Below are positions 17,793-25,450 of a DNA stretch of 64,000 nucleotides, in pieces (position 1 is the first letter of the stretch; every line of letters starts with the position of its first letter). The stretch comes from Nocardioides sediminis. GTDB taxonomy: Bacteria > Actinomycetota > Actinomycetes > Propionibacteriales > Nocardioidaceae. Position numbers and translations under genes: made by a program. Location: the NCBI RefSeq assembly GCF_003047295.1, contig NZ_PZYZ01000001.1, forward strand, positions 682,001-746,000, in the 5' to 3' direction. The notes beneath the pieces are model-generated. The model saw nothing but the letters and a program-made list of their open reading frames with translations. It was not told where the DNA came from and did no database searches.

Positions 17793-18260
17793 TCAGGCGG
17801 TGGCCTGCGGGCTCTGTGCCTCGGCCGCTTCGATGGAGGCCAGCAGCGCCTGCACGGGGATGCGCCCGCTGGCGACCATCTGGGCACCACCGCGACGCAG
17901 CTCACGGGCGAGGGGTGCCGCCCACAGGTTCTCGTAGACCAGCACTCCCGCCGAGTTCCCCGGCTCGAGGACGCTGCCCGCCTCGGCGAGGTCGTCGTCG
18001 TCCACCAGCCCGGAGCGTGCTCCCTCGAAGACCGCGACGTCGAGCTCGCCGTCGGCGTCGAGGTCGGTGATCGCGATGCCTGCCACGGACCCGTCGGTGC
18101 CCTTGGTCACGAAGGCCAGGTCGAGGATGCGGATGATCCCTCGGTCGACGAGGTCGAGGAGCATCGGCAGGCCCTCGCCCGTCATCCTGCTACCCGGAAA
18201 CTCCAGGACCAGGTAGTCGACCGGTCCCATCAGGTCCAGCTCGTCCATCTCGTCGCTCAT
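17793..18260 (-). CDS. DUF6325-family protein (paralogue 1 of 2)
   Basis: 155 residues. The domain runs from PVDYLVLEFPG through DRGIIRILDLAFVTKG to the conserved ENLWAAPLA and SGRIPVQALLASIEA near the C-terminus. The paralogue at 57777 matches the same landmarks (PVDWIVVEFPE, ENLWAAPFG, SGRIPVQAVIAAAEA). In both cases the gene is beside DUF1269/SHOCT or sulfatase stress-type genes. The family has no known function and no catalytic motif is evident. It lies 61 bp downstream of operator box 6 and is first in a two-gene unit. Confidence 0.88.
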   Translation of the reverse strand: MSDEMDELDLMGPVDYLVLEFPGSRMTGEGLPMLLDLVDRGIIRILDLAFVTKGTDGSVAGIAITDLDADGELDVAVFEGARSGLVDDDDLAEAGSVLEPGNSAGVLVYENLWAAPLARELRRGGAQMVASGRIPVQALLASIEAAEAQSPQATA

Positions 18261-18320
18261 CTCGTGCCCTTTCTCGGCGTCGGTCCTTGCGCACGCTAGG
18301 CGGGCGAACCGCAGGGGTAC

Positions 18321-18339
18321 CTCATCCGCTTCGGGTGAG
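18321..18339 (-). promoter_or_regulatory. Operator box, site 6
   Basis: CTCATCC-GCTTC-GGGTGAG centred at 18330. The -10-like TAGCGT begins at 18298, 32 bp away on the minus strand, upstream of the DUF6325/SHOCT pair. Confidence 0.7.
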
Positions 18340-18350
18340 GTGGGTGGCCG

Positions 18351-18797
18351 TCACTTCACCTCGGCGCCGTGCACCGTCACGGCCCAGATCACGAGGACGT
18401 CGAGAGCGATCATGATCATCGACCACACCGGGTAGGCCGGGAGGAACATGATGTTGGCGAAGGCACTGAGCAGGGCCACGACCACCGCCACCACGCGTGC
18501 CCACATCTGCCCGGCCAGGAGGCAGGCCCCGACCACGATGGCGATGGCGCCGCCGATGACGTGGGTCCAGCCCCACGACGTGTAGTCGACGCTGACCACC
18601 AGCCCGCTGGACCCGACGACGTACACCTCGTCGCGGAAGAGGGCGACCAGTCCCTGCATGACGTGGAAGATGCCGAGCATCACCAGCATCAGGGCGGCGA
18701 ACACGATCCACCCGACCCATCCCGTCGGGACGGGACCACCCTCGTACGCCTCGTCGCCCTTCGCACGTCGTGCCGCGTGCTGGCTCGTGCCGCTCAT
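18351..18797 (-). CDS. Four-helix membrane protein, DUF7144-like (paralogue 3 of 5)
   Basis: 148 residues with four transmembrane helices. The signature reads SWGWTHVIGG and ANIMFLPAYPVWSM. The loop FRDEVYVVGSSGLVVSVDY is nearly the same as that in paralogue 4 at 24932, so these two are the closest pair by eye. The ATG at 18797 was chosen because GGAGGT lies 6 nt upstream; an in-frame upstream start would run through the operator box. Function unknown. Confidence 0.86.
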   Translation of the reverse strand: MSGTSQHAARRAKGDEAYEGGPVPTGWVGWIVFAALMLVMLGIFHVMQGLVALFRDEVYVVGSSGLVVSVDYTSWGWTHVIGGAIAIVVGACLLAGQMWARVVAVVVALLSAFANIMFLPAYPVWSMIMIALDVLVIWAVTVHGAEVK

Positions 18798-18850
18798 GAT
18801 GACCTCCACAGCTCGGGCCCCCACCGTGCCTCCGACCAGCGCCCTTGCGC

Positions 18851-18869
18851 CTCGTCCACTACGGGTGAC
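18851..18869 (-). promoter_or_regulatory. Operator box, site 7
   Basis: CTCGTCC-ACTAC-GGGTGAC centred at 18860, overlapping the last codons of the K+ channel gene. A -10-like CACGGT begins at 18828, 32 bp away. It would drive the DUF7144-like gene at 18797. Confidence 0.6.
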
Positions 18870-19428
18870 CTGCGGTCGTCCCCGGCCCGTCGGGCACGCC
18901 TCCTCGGCGCGCGACGCCACGCCGTGCCGCGGAGGCCAGGAGCCTGATGCCGGCGCCCAGCACCACCAGGTTCAGCAGCATCTGGACGACCACCATCAAC
19001 CGTGCGTTGCTGGTCTCGGCCACGATGTCCCCGAAGCCGACGGTGGTGAAGACGGTGACGGTGAAGTAGAGGGCGGCTGTCCGGTCCAGCGGCTCGCTGA
19101 AGGCTCCGGCGTCGTGCAGCGACGTCTCGAGGTAGATGCGGGCGAAGATGAGCAGGAAGAGCGGCACCGTCAGCGCGAGCGCCTCGACGGCTCGGGCGAT
19201 GGGGTACCTCGAACGGATGATGGCCGGCACCTGGAACGCCCCGACCACCAGGAAGACCAGCAGCTGGACGGCCATCCACCGCGCGTCAGGAGCACGCTCC
19301 GGGGTCGGGAGGAAGAAGTAGGCCGCCGACAGCGCCGTCCAGGTCAGCATGATCCGGAGCACGACGAGCAGTCCGACCCTCCAGCGCCGCGGCGTGGTCG
19401 GCACGCGGCCGACGTGCGGCTCGCTCAC
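18859..19428 (-). CDS. Two-helix potassium channel protein
   Basis: 189 residues. Hydrophobic segments at about 20-42, 50-68 and 85-105 precede a pore loop with the selectivity filter TVGFGD (in FTTVGFGDIVAE, about 135-146). A final transmembrane helix (about 150-172) and a short basic cytoplasmic tail follow. The filter is canonical for K+-selective Ion_trans_2 channels. No RCK or cyclic-nucleotide domain is attached, so gating is unclear. The start overlaps the stop of the upstream gene by 4 bp (ATGA), placing it second in the unit governed by box site 8. Confidence 0.9.
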   Translation of the reverse strand: MSEPHVGRVPTTPRRWRVGLLVVLRIMLTWTALSAAYFFLPTPERAPDARWMAVQLLVFLVVGAFQVPAIIRSRYPIARAVEALALTVPLFLLIFARIYLETSLHDAGAFSEPLDRTAALYFTVTVFTTVGFGDIVAETSNARLMVVVQMLLNLVVLGAGIRLLASAARRGVARRGGVPDGPGTTAGHP

Positions 19429-20147
19429 CGTCGGGACGAGCGGCGGCGCCTGCGCCTGCGCGACTCACGCCGGATGTAGGGCAGCGGGTCGCTCGAGGCG
19501 CAGGTGGTGGTGGCGAGCCACCGCGCGAACGCCTCCCCGTGACGCAGCTGCAGCTCGTCGAGGTACTCCTGTCGCCGGCGGACGATGGCCAGGCGGGTCG
19601 CCGTGGTCGCCGGCCCACGCAGACGCATGTAGCTCTGCCGCCACGCGAGGCACAGCGCCTCGTCGTCCAGTGCCACCACGTCGGGCTCGGCCTGGACCGG
19701 CGACGCCACGGACGGACCCGGCGAGGGCGACCAGGGGGGTGTCCACGAGGGTGTCCGGCCGGCTCGGGCACGCGTCGTACGCCGCCGCAGCACTCGCGGC
19801 AGCAGGGTCCGCACCGTCGTCGAGGAGCCGACGACGGCAAGCAGCAGGAGCAGCCCTGTCCAGCTGAGGACGGTGACCAGACCGGTCGCCCCCACGATCC
19901 ACAGCGTCGCCGAGGTACCGAGCGCGACGACGCGGACCGGCCCGAGCGTGGCATCGGTCAGCACCGCCACCGTGACGGACAGGGTGAGCACGAGGACGGC
20001 GGTCACGGACACCAGCGGGAGCCAGCTCCACGTCACCGCCGCGCACATCCACCCGGCCCCCAGCACCGTCCCGGCGAGCACGTCGCGCAGGGTCCCGGCG
20101 TCGACCGCGGTGCCGGCAAGGGACCTGGGATCGGCCTGCTGACGCAT
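19425..20147 (-). CDS. Membrane protein of unknown function, upstream of K+ channel
   Basis: 240 residues with four hydrophobic segments in the first 110 (arranged as two hairpins). A cytoplasmic part of about 130 residues follows, containing DDEALCLAWRQSYMRLRG and RRRQEYLDELQLRHGEAF. The tail is extremely Arg-rich (residues 228-240). I do not recognise the family. The ATG at 20147 is preceded by GAGGAGGG. It is coupled by ATGA overlap to the K+ channel gene, so a role in membrane potential or channel assembly is a fair but untested guess. Confidence 0.8.
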   Translation of the reverse strand: MRQQADPRSLAGTAVDAGTLRDVLAGTVLGAGWMCAAVTWSWLPLVSVTAVLVLTLSVTVAVLTDATLGPVRVVALGTSATLWIVGATGLVTVLSWTGLLLLLAVVGSSTTVRTLLPRVLRRRTTRARAGRTPSWTPPWSPSPGPSVASPVQAEPDVVALDDEALCLAWRQSYMRLRGPATTATRLAIVRRRQEYLDELQLRHGEAFARWLATTTCASSDPLPYIRRESRRRRRRRSSRR

Positions 20148-20217
20148 CTCACCCTCCTCGCTCGGCCCTCCTGCTCCGGCCGTGCGCGTCAGCATGCACC
20201 CGCGCGCGACGACCGGC

Positions 20218-20236
20218 GTCACCCTTCGCGGGTGAC
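20218..20236. promoter_or_regulatory. Operator box, site 8, divergent promoter region
   Basis: GTCACCC-TTCGC-GGGTGAC, a perfect inverted repeat centred at 20227. On the minus strand a -10-like CATGCT begins at 20196 (31 bp). On the plus strand CAATCAT lies at about 32-33 bp. Confidence 0.7.
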
Positions 20237-20412
20237 CCGGGCGCCTGTCGGAGGCCGTCAATCATCTGTCCGGGACGATGCCCGCACCCGGTGGACCGCC
20301 CAGACTCCCCACCAATGGCGCGAAGCAGGGACGGCGGATGATGGAGATGGCCTCAGGCGCAGGACCCCGGATTGGACCCCACCGCGCTGCCGGACGGGAG
20401 GACGCGTGTCAG

Positions 20413-20661
20413 GTGTTCGAGGTACGCGTCAGCGGCCTCGTGCCCGATGAGCTGGTGCCCCTGCTCGACCCCGTGAAGGTCGTCTCCCACGAGGTGAGGA
20501 CATCGCTCCTGGGTCACTTCGCGGACCAGGCCGAGCTCCACGGTCTTCTCGCGCGGCTGCGGGCGTTCGGGCTGGAGGTGGTGGAGGTGCGGCGTCGCGT
20601 CGAGCCCCCCACACCCAGCGCGCCTGCCGGGCAGGACGAGGAGGGGACGGTGGGGCAGTGA
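20413..20661 (+). CDS. Small conserved-type protein, paralogue of the 15419 product
   Basis: 82 residues from the GTG at 20413. An in-frame ATG at 20278 would add 45 low-complexity residues that the paralogue lacks, and GGGAGG sits 11 nt before the chosen start. The core reads VFEVRVSGLVPDELVPLLD, HFADQAELHGLLARLRAFG and LEVVEVRRR, matching the 68-residue product at 15419. The tail is Pro/Ala-rich. It overlaps the next gene by 4 bp. Function unknown. Confidence 0.72.
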   Translation: MFEVRVSGLVPDELVPLLDPVKVVSHEVRTSLLGHFADQAELHGLLARLRAFGLEVVEVRRRVEPPTPSAPAGQDEEGTVGQ

Positions 20662-20879
20662 GTGCTCGACCGGTCGGTGCCGGCGGGGTCTACGAGGTCA
20701 CCGTCGAGGGTGCCCTCGGGCCGGTGCTGCGACGCGCCCTGCGCCTGGAGTGCAGCGCCGGAGCGGTCGCGTGCACGACGCTGTGGGCGGCTGCCGACGA
20801 CCTGCCCGGGCTCGTCGCCCTGCTGGAGTCCCACGGTCTGGTGATCGAGGGCGTCTGGCTCATCTCCACGACCGGGTGA
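20658..20879 (+). CDS. Small protein coupled to 20413 gene
   Basis: 73 residues from a GTG that overlaps the previous stop (GTGA). The core YEVTVEGALGPVLRRALRL, then DLPGLVALLESHGLVIEGVW, repeats the layout of its neighbour (beta strand, L-x-x-LL helix, LGLVI strand). It looks like a diverged third copy of the same fold. No motif points to a function. It ends one base before the convergent AI-2E-type gene. Confidence 0.72.
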   Translation: MSARPVGAGGVYEVTVEGALGPVLRRALRLECSAGAVACTTLWAAADDLPGLVALLESHGLVIEGVWLISTTG

Positions 20880-20880
20880 G

Positions 20881-22014
20881 TCACGGGGAGCGGGGCTCGG
20901 GGTCCGCGGCGTGTTCGGTCCCCGCCGCGGTCGGCTCCGTCCCGGGCGCAGCCTGTCCGGGTTGGACCTCCACCGGCCGGGCGTCGGGATGCTCGTCGGG
21001 GTGACCGCTGACCAGCGGCTCCATCCAGCGGGTCGCGGGATCGGCCTCGACGAGGAGCGCCTTGGCGAGCAGGCTCATGGGCACGGCCAGGAGCGCGCCC
21101 AGCGGGCCGAGCACCCAGGTCCAGAACACCAGGGACAGGAAGGTGAGGGTGGTCGACAGGCCGACGGCGTTGCCGACGTAGCGGGGCTGGATGAACGACT
21201 GGATGACGACGTTGACGAGGCAGTAGACGACGACCACCGCGAGTGCCAGCCCGGGACCGCCCTCCAGGAGCGCGATGATGGCCGGGGGCACGAGGCCGAT
21301 GACGAACCCGATGTTGGGGATGAAGTTCGTGACGAAGGCGAGCACGCCCCACACGAAGGCGCCGGGGACGCCCATCGCCCACAGGAGGACCGTGTCGATG
21401 ACGGCGACGATGAGGCCGAAGACGGCCGAGACACCGAGGTAGGTGCGCGTCCCGCTGGCGTAGGACGACAGCGCCGTGACGAGCTCGGGCCGGTGGTCGC
21501 GAACGTGGTCGACGAGTCGCGGCACCTGCGCCGCGTCGAAGGTGAGGAAGAAGAGCAGCGTCACGAGGAAGAAGAAGTTGGACAGGAGGGCACCGAAGCC
21601 GGCGAGCAGGGACGTGACCGTGTCCGCGAGCTGCGAGGCGTCGAGGGACCCGGCGACGGCGTCGGTCTGGTCGCTGCCCACGCCGCGGTCGGCGAGCCAG
21701 CCGGTCACGTTCGCCACGAGGTCGTCCGCCTCGGAGGCGTACTCCGCCACCAGCGCGGCGAGGCGTCCCGCGGAGACCAGCAGCGAGAGCGCCAGCCCGA
21801 GGATCACGGCATAGACGCAGACCAGCAACACGACGGACGCCGCCCACCCCGGCATCCGCCGTTCCAGGCCGCGGCGGAGCGGGTGGAAGACGATCGTCAG
21901 CGCCAGTGCCAGCACCACCGGGCCCACGATGTCGGAGGCCGACCGGAGCCCGGCCACGACGACGACCATGGCGGCGGTGGCCATCAGCACGGTGACGTTG
22001 CGCGACAGCGTCAT
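20881..22014 (-). CDS. AI-2E family transporter (UPF0118/YdiK-like permease)
   Basis: 377 residues with eight predicted transmembrane helices: two at the N-terminus, one or two around 65-90, and a C-terminal cluster around 150-330. The family motif is present as FVTNFIPNIGFVIGLVPP, followed by GNAVGLSTTLTFLSLVFWTW. The family includes E. coli TqsA (AI-2 export), but many members have other or unknown roles, including Na+/H+ exchange. The C-terminal 45 residues are hydrophilic, rich in Pro, Glu and Ala. The ATG at 22014 overlaps the upstream stop by 4 bp. Confidence 0.9.
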   Translation of the reverse strand: MTLSRNVTVLMATAAMVVVVAGLRSASDIVGPVVLALALTIVFHPLRRGLERRMPGWAASVVLLVCVYAVILGLALSLLVSAGRLAALVAEYASEADDLVANVTGWLADRGVGSDQTDAVAGSLDASQLADTVTSLLAGFGALLSNFFFLVTLLFFLTFDAAQVPRLVDHVRDHRPELVTALSSYASGTRTYLGVSAVFGLIVAVIDTVLLWAMGVPGAFVWGVLAFVTNFIPNIGFVIGLVPPAIIALLEGGPGLALAVVVVYCLVNVVIQSFIQPRYVGNAVGLSTTLTFLSLVFWTWVLGPLGALLAVPMSLLAKALLVEADPATRWMEPLVSGHPDEHPDARPVEVQPGQAAPGTEPTAAGTEHAADPEPRSP

Positions 22015-24056
22015 GGGACGCTCCTGCGCAGGCTCGTCCGGTGGCCCAGCGAGTCGAGGATCCCCACCAGGTGGTGGTGCACCTGGACGCCGCCCACGAG
22101 CGGACCGGTGGGGGTGAACCCGGTCGGGGTGAGGAGGAAGCCGCGGTCCTGCCACCCGCCCAGGCCCCCGTGCGACCCGACGAGGGGCTCGAAGGCGCCG
22201 ACCTCGAGGGTGCCGGCGTCCAGGGCGCTGTTGACGTAGAGGTCCGGAGCCCGACCCATCAACGTCGCCGCCAGCAGCATCCCGGCCGCATGGTCCCCGA
22301 AGGGCAGCAGCGGGTCGTCGCCCTCCACGACGCCGCTGACGAGCTCGTGCCGTCCCTTCTCGCCGATGACGACGGGCCCGCGGGAGCCGAGGGCGGCGAC
22401 GAAGCCGATGCCCGGATGGCCCGCGAGGCCGGGCACGAGGGAGGGCCAGCGGGCCTCGATCTCCTCCAGGCTCAGGCGCTCCGGTCCGGGGACGTATACC
22501 AGGCCGAGGTTGCCGCTCCCGAGGACCACCAGGTCGGCGCCGTCCGCGGTCTCCTCCGGCTTGATGCGCCGGTCGACGAGACGGGTCGCCTTCGTGCCGG
22601 CGCTGTCGGACCCCGTCGGCTTGATGTCCTCCAGCACCGAGTCCACCCGTCCCCAGCCCTCGACGCTCCCCTCGACCCCCGTGGTCTCCGAGTGGGTCAG
22701 GGACGCGCAGAGCTCGCTGAGCTCGGTGCCGTACCGCGACGCGAACGGCTCGCCCTGCGCCTGGCCGTGGTCGCTCAGGAGCACGAAGTGGTAGCGGCGC
22801 GGGGCCCGCTCCGCCACCTGCTCCAGTGCCGCCAGCACCCGGTCCAGCCCGGTCAGCGCCGCGAGCGACTCGATCCTGGTCGCCCCGGCGTGGTGGGCCA
22901 CCTCGTCGTAGTCCACGTAGTCGACGTAGACGCTGCGGGCGCCGCGCATCATCTCCTCGGCGACCATCTCGGTGTTGAGGTCGCGCAGCAGGCCGTTGCT
23001 GAACGCGCGGAGGGCGGCGAACGTCCAGGAGCGGTGCACGCGGGGGTACACCCGCAGCCGCACCTGCCGGACGGCCTGGAAGCGCTCGCGGACCACCTCG
23101 GCCAGGGTGCGGTAGAGGCTGCGCGACAGGCCGTCGGGGCGCAGCAGGAAGTGGGCCACCACCCGCCGGGTGCGGCGCGACCCGCGGGTGGGCTCCAGCC
23201 GGCTCATGGTCATCGCCGCCCGGGGCGCGTCACCGGAGAAGACGTTGGAGATCGAGACGCCGTCGTCGGCCAGGAGCCCCCGGCCGTCGGACGCCCGGGC
23301 CTCGATGACGGCCGCGTCCTGGGGATGGTTGGCGACGAGCACCCGGCCCAGCTCCCGGTCGTACCAGCGGAAGGCGGGCACGCCGTCGGAGGTCCCGTGC
23401 AGGACCGCCTGCTGGCTGGCCGGGGTGGTGCACGGCAGCTGCACCGTCCACTCGCGCACCTCGTGGGACCCGTCGTCCACCCATCGACGCAGCGTCGGCA
23501 TGGTGCCCGACTGCAGGGCCCACTGCATCACCGGGAAGGACACCCCGTCGAGCTGGACGAAGACGACACCGTCGACGTCGCGGTCCGCGACCTCCGCGGC
23601 AGGGAGGCGCAGCAGGCCGACGACGAAGGACTCGTCGGTCCCCGCACTCATGAGCCAGGCGAGCAGGGTCCCGAAGGCCGCGTTGATCCAGGAGGCGGCG
23701 ACGGCGGTCCAGAACGAGTCGAACTGCGCGCCCGGAACGAGGGCGAGCGCCAGCTGCATGATGACGGCCTGGCCGAACAGGGTCGCCAGGGCCACCGCGA
23801 GCCAGCCGATGAGCGCGCTCAGCTGGACCAGGACAGGTCGCACGACCATGCCCACCACACCGGTGACTGCCGCAGCCACGGCGAGGGGCACCCACGAGTC
23901 GTAGGTGAAGCCCGGCAGCAGCTCGGCGGTGAGGAGGAGCGCCAGGAAGCTGAGCGCCCAGGACGCGACGAGCCTCGCGACGTCGGCGCCGCGAAGGCGC
24001 TTCAGGCGCCACGCCGAGCGTCCGCGCGACGTCGGCTCGCTCACGCCGGTGCTCAC
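22011..24056 (-). CDS. Alkaline-phosphatase-superfamily (type I phosphodiesterase-like) enzyme fused to a holin-like membrane domain
   Basis: 681 residues. Residues about 28-135 hold four transmembrane helices of the phage-holin-4 or DUF360 type (MVVRPVLVQLSALIGWLAVA). The rest is an alkaline-phosphatase-superfamily domain: VVFVQLDGVSFPVM with the first metal Asp, then PCTTPASQQAVLHG with the nucleophile Thr. VDYVDYDEVAHHAG and LLSDHGQAQGEPF carry further metal His/Asp residues. It is probably a membrane-tethered phosphodiesterase, lipid-headgroup transferase or nuclease of unknown substrate. The GTG start at 24056 is 43 bp from the box centre with no ribosome site, suggesting a leaderless mRNA. 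First gene of a two-gene unit with the AI-2E permease. Confidence 0.87.
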   Translation of the reverse strand: MSTGVSEPTSRGRSAWRLKRLRGADVARLVASWALSFLALLLTAELLPGFTYDSWVPLAVAAAVTGVVGMVVRPVLVQLSALIGWLAVALATLFGQAVIMQLALALVPGAQFDSFWTAVAASWINAAFGTLLAWLMSAGTDESFVVGLLRLPAAEVADRDVDGVVFVQLDGVSFPVMQWALQSGTMPTLRRWVDDGSHEVREWTVQLPCTTPASQQAVLHGTSDGVPAFRWYDRELGRVLVANHPQDAAVIEARASDGRGLLADDGVSISNVFSGDAPRAAMTMSRLEPTRGSRRTRRVVAHFLLRPDGLSRSLYRTLAEVVRERFQAVRQVRLRVYPRVHRSWTFAALRAFSNGLLRDLNTEMVAEEMMRGARSVYVDYVDYDEVAHHAGATRIESLAALTGLDRVLAALEQVAERAPRRYHFVLLSDHGQAQGEPFASRYGTELSELCASLTHSETTGVEGSVEGWGRVDSVLEDIKPTGSDSAGTKATRLVDRRIKPEETADGADLVVLGSGNLGLVYVPGPERLSLEEIEARWPSLVPGLAGHPGIGFVAALGSRGPVVIGEKGRHELVSGVVEGDDPLLPFGDHAAGMLLAATLMGRAPDLYVNSALDAGTLEVGAFEPLVGSHGGLGGWQDRGFLLTPTGFTPTGPLVGGVQVHHHLVGILDSLGHRTSLRRSVP

Positions 24057-24089
24057 GCGTCAACTGTCGCGGAGGAGCGCCCGAGGCTC

Positions 24090-24108
24090 CTCACCCGGAC
24101 CGGGTGAC
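24090..24108. promoter_or_regulatory. Operator box, site 9
   Basis: CTCACCC-GGACC-GGGTGAC centred at 24099, 43 bp from the GTG at 24056. A -10-like GACAGT begins at 24068 (31 bp). It may also serve the divergent gene at 24163, but that side has no convincing -10. Confidence 0.7.
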
Positions 24109-24162
24109 GCCACGGGGGACCGGCACGCGTTGACTTCCGACCGTGGTGGACGGAGCGCGCCG

Positions 24163-24921
24163 GTGAGCATCGACGTCACCTGGTTGGGACACGCCACCGT
24201 CGTCCTCGACGTCGACGGCACCCGCCTCGTGTCCGACCCCCTCCTGCGGCCGCACGCGGGCGTCCTGCGTCGTCGTACGCCGCCCCCGGACGCGGCGACG
24301 TGGGCCGGCACGAGTGCGGTCCTCCTCTCGCACCTGCACCTCGACCACGCCGACGTCCGGTCCTTGCGGATGCTCCCCGGGGTGCCCGTGATCACCGCCG
24401 GCGACAACGCGCGGTGGGTACGCCGCAAGGGACTCCTCGCGCAGGTCCCGGATGGCGGTGGGTGGATCCGCGTGGGAGACGGGTCGGTCGAGGTCCGCCT
24501 CGTCCCAGCGGTGCACCGTTCGAGACCGATGCCGCACCGGCCCAACGCCGCCAACGGTCACCTGGTGAGGTCGTCGTCGGGCGTCGTGTGGATAGCCGGG
24601 GACACCGAGCTCTTCCCCGGCCTGGTGGAGCTCCCGCGGCTGGCCGGCGCCGCGGTCGACGTCGCGATCGTGCCCGTCGGCGGCTGGGGGCCGCGGCTGT
24701 CCGCGGGGCACCTGGGCCCCGACGAGGCCGCCGAGGCATGTCGCGCGGTCGGTGCGCGCTGCGCCGTTCCCTACCACTGGGCGACGCTCCACCTGCCCGG
24801 CGGCCGGGATCGGCCCCGGGGCTGGATGGATGCGGCCGGGCCGGCGTTCGAGGCGGCGCTGGAGCCGCCCTGCCGGCCGGTGGTGCTGGGCGTGGGGGAG
24901 TCCGTGACGGTCGCCGGGTGA
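24163..24921 (+). CDS. Metallo-beta-lactamase-fold hydrolase
   Basis: 252 residues. The metal ligands follow the MBL pattern, with THIS variant: ISDVTWLGHATVVLD-type opening, SHLHLDHAD (HxHxDH, about 64-72), then AVHRSR, GDTELFPG (about 148) and a late PYHWATLH. It resembles the UlaG or YtnP-like beta-lactamase-domain (Lactamase_B_2) hydrolases, which act on small phosphodiesters, lactones or N-acyl phospholipids. GTG start at 24163, with GGAG 8 nt upstream. Divergent from the phosphodiesterase-like gene at 24056. Substrate unknown. Confidence 0.88.
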   Translation: MSIDVTWLGHATVVLDVDGTRLVSDPLLRPHAGVLRRRTPPPDAATWAGTSAVLLSHLHLDHADVRSLRMLPGVPVITAGDNARWVRRKGLLAQVPDGGGWIRVGDGSVEVRLVPAVHRSRPMPHRPNAANGHLVRSSSGVVWIAGDTELFPGLVELPRLAGAAVDVAIVPVGGWGPRLSAGHLGPDEAAEACRAVGARCAVPYHWATLHLPGGRDRPRGWMDAAGPAFEAALEPPCRPVVLGVGESVTVAG

Positions 24922-24931
24922 GGCGACGCGA

Positions 24932-25360
24932 CTAGTCCTTGAGCTCGCCGCCGTGGACGGTCAGCGCCCAGATCACCATGACGTCGACGGCGATCATGAT
25001 GGCGGACCAGATGGGGTAGGCGGCCAGGAACCCGATGTTGATCACCGCGCTCAGCATCGCCATCACGACTCCGACCGTGCGGGCCCACACCTTCCCCCGG
25101 AACACCCACACGCCCGCGGCCACGAGGACGGCGCCGCCGATGATGTGGGTGACGCCCCAGGCGGTGTAGTCGACGTTGACGACGAGTCCCCTGCTGCCGA
25201 CCAGGAAGACTTCGTCGCGGAAGAGGGCGACGAGGCCCTGGATGACGTGGAACGAGCCCACGAGGGCCATCATGACGCCCGCGAAGGCGATCCAGCCGAC
25301 CCAGGCAGTCACCTGCGTGGGTTGCACTCCGTGCGGACCTGGCGTGGTGGTGTGTGACAT
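24932..25360 (-). CDS. Four-helix membrane protein, DUF7144-like (paralogue 4 of 5)
   Basis: 142 residues with four transmembrane helices. The signature reads AWGVTHIIGG and INIGFLAAYPIWSA; note Ala replaces Pro in the usual FLPxYP motif. Very similar to paralogue 3 at 18351, sharing GLVALFRDEV and the WALTVHG-E end. It is convergent with the MBL-fold gene, 10 bp away. The ATG at 25360 has a GAGGGGAC ribosome site and lies 81 bp from the box centre. Confidence 0.86.
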   Translation of the reverse strand: MSHTTTPGPHGVQPTQVTAWVGWIAFAGVMMALVGSFHVIQGLVALFRDEVFLVGSRGLVVNVDYTAWGVTHIIGGAVLVAAGVWVFRGKVWARTVGVVMAMLSAVINIGFLAAYPIWSAIMIAVDVMVIWALTVHGGELKD

Positions 25361-25431
25361 CTGGCGTCCCCTCTCAGCGCGGCGCGGTCGAGCGTCCGGT
25401 GCCCACCCTCGTACGACGTGGCGCAGGGCGC

Positions 25432-25450
25432 CTCACCCGGGGAGGGTGAC
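25432..25450 (-). promoter_or_regulatory. Operator box, site 10, overlapping the upstream stop codon
   Basis: CTCACCC-GGGGA-GGGTGAC centred at 25441. The TGA stop of the 26737 gene (25433-25435) lies inside the left half-site. A weak -10-like GAGGGT begins at 25410 (31 bp). Confidence 0.65.

Noticed and set aside
20278-20412. N-terminal extension of the 20413 gene from the ATG at 20278
   Set aside because: Low-complexity, absent in the paralogue, and no ribosome site; it could still be used if the plus-side box promoter starts near 20270.
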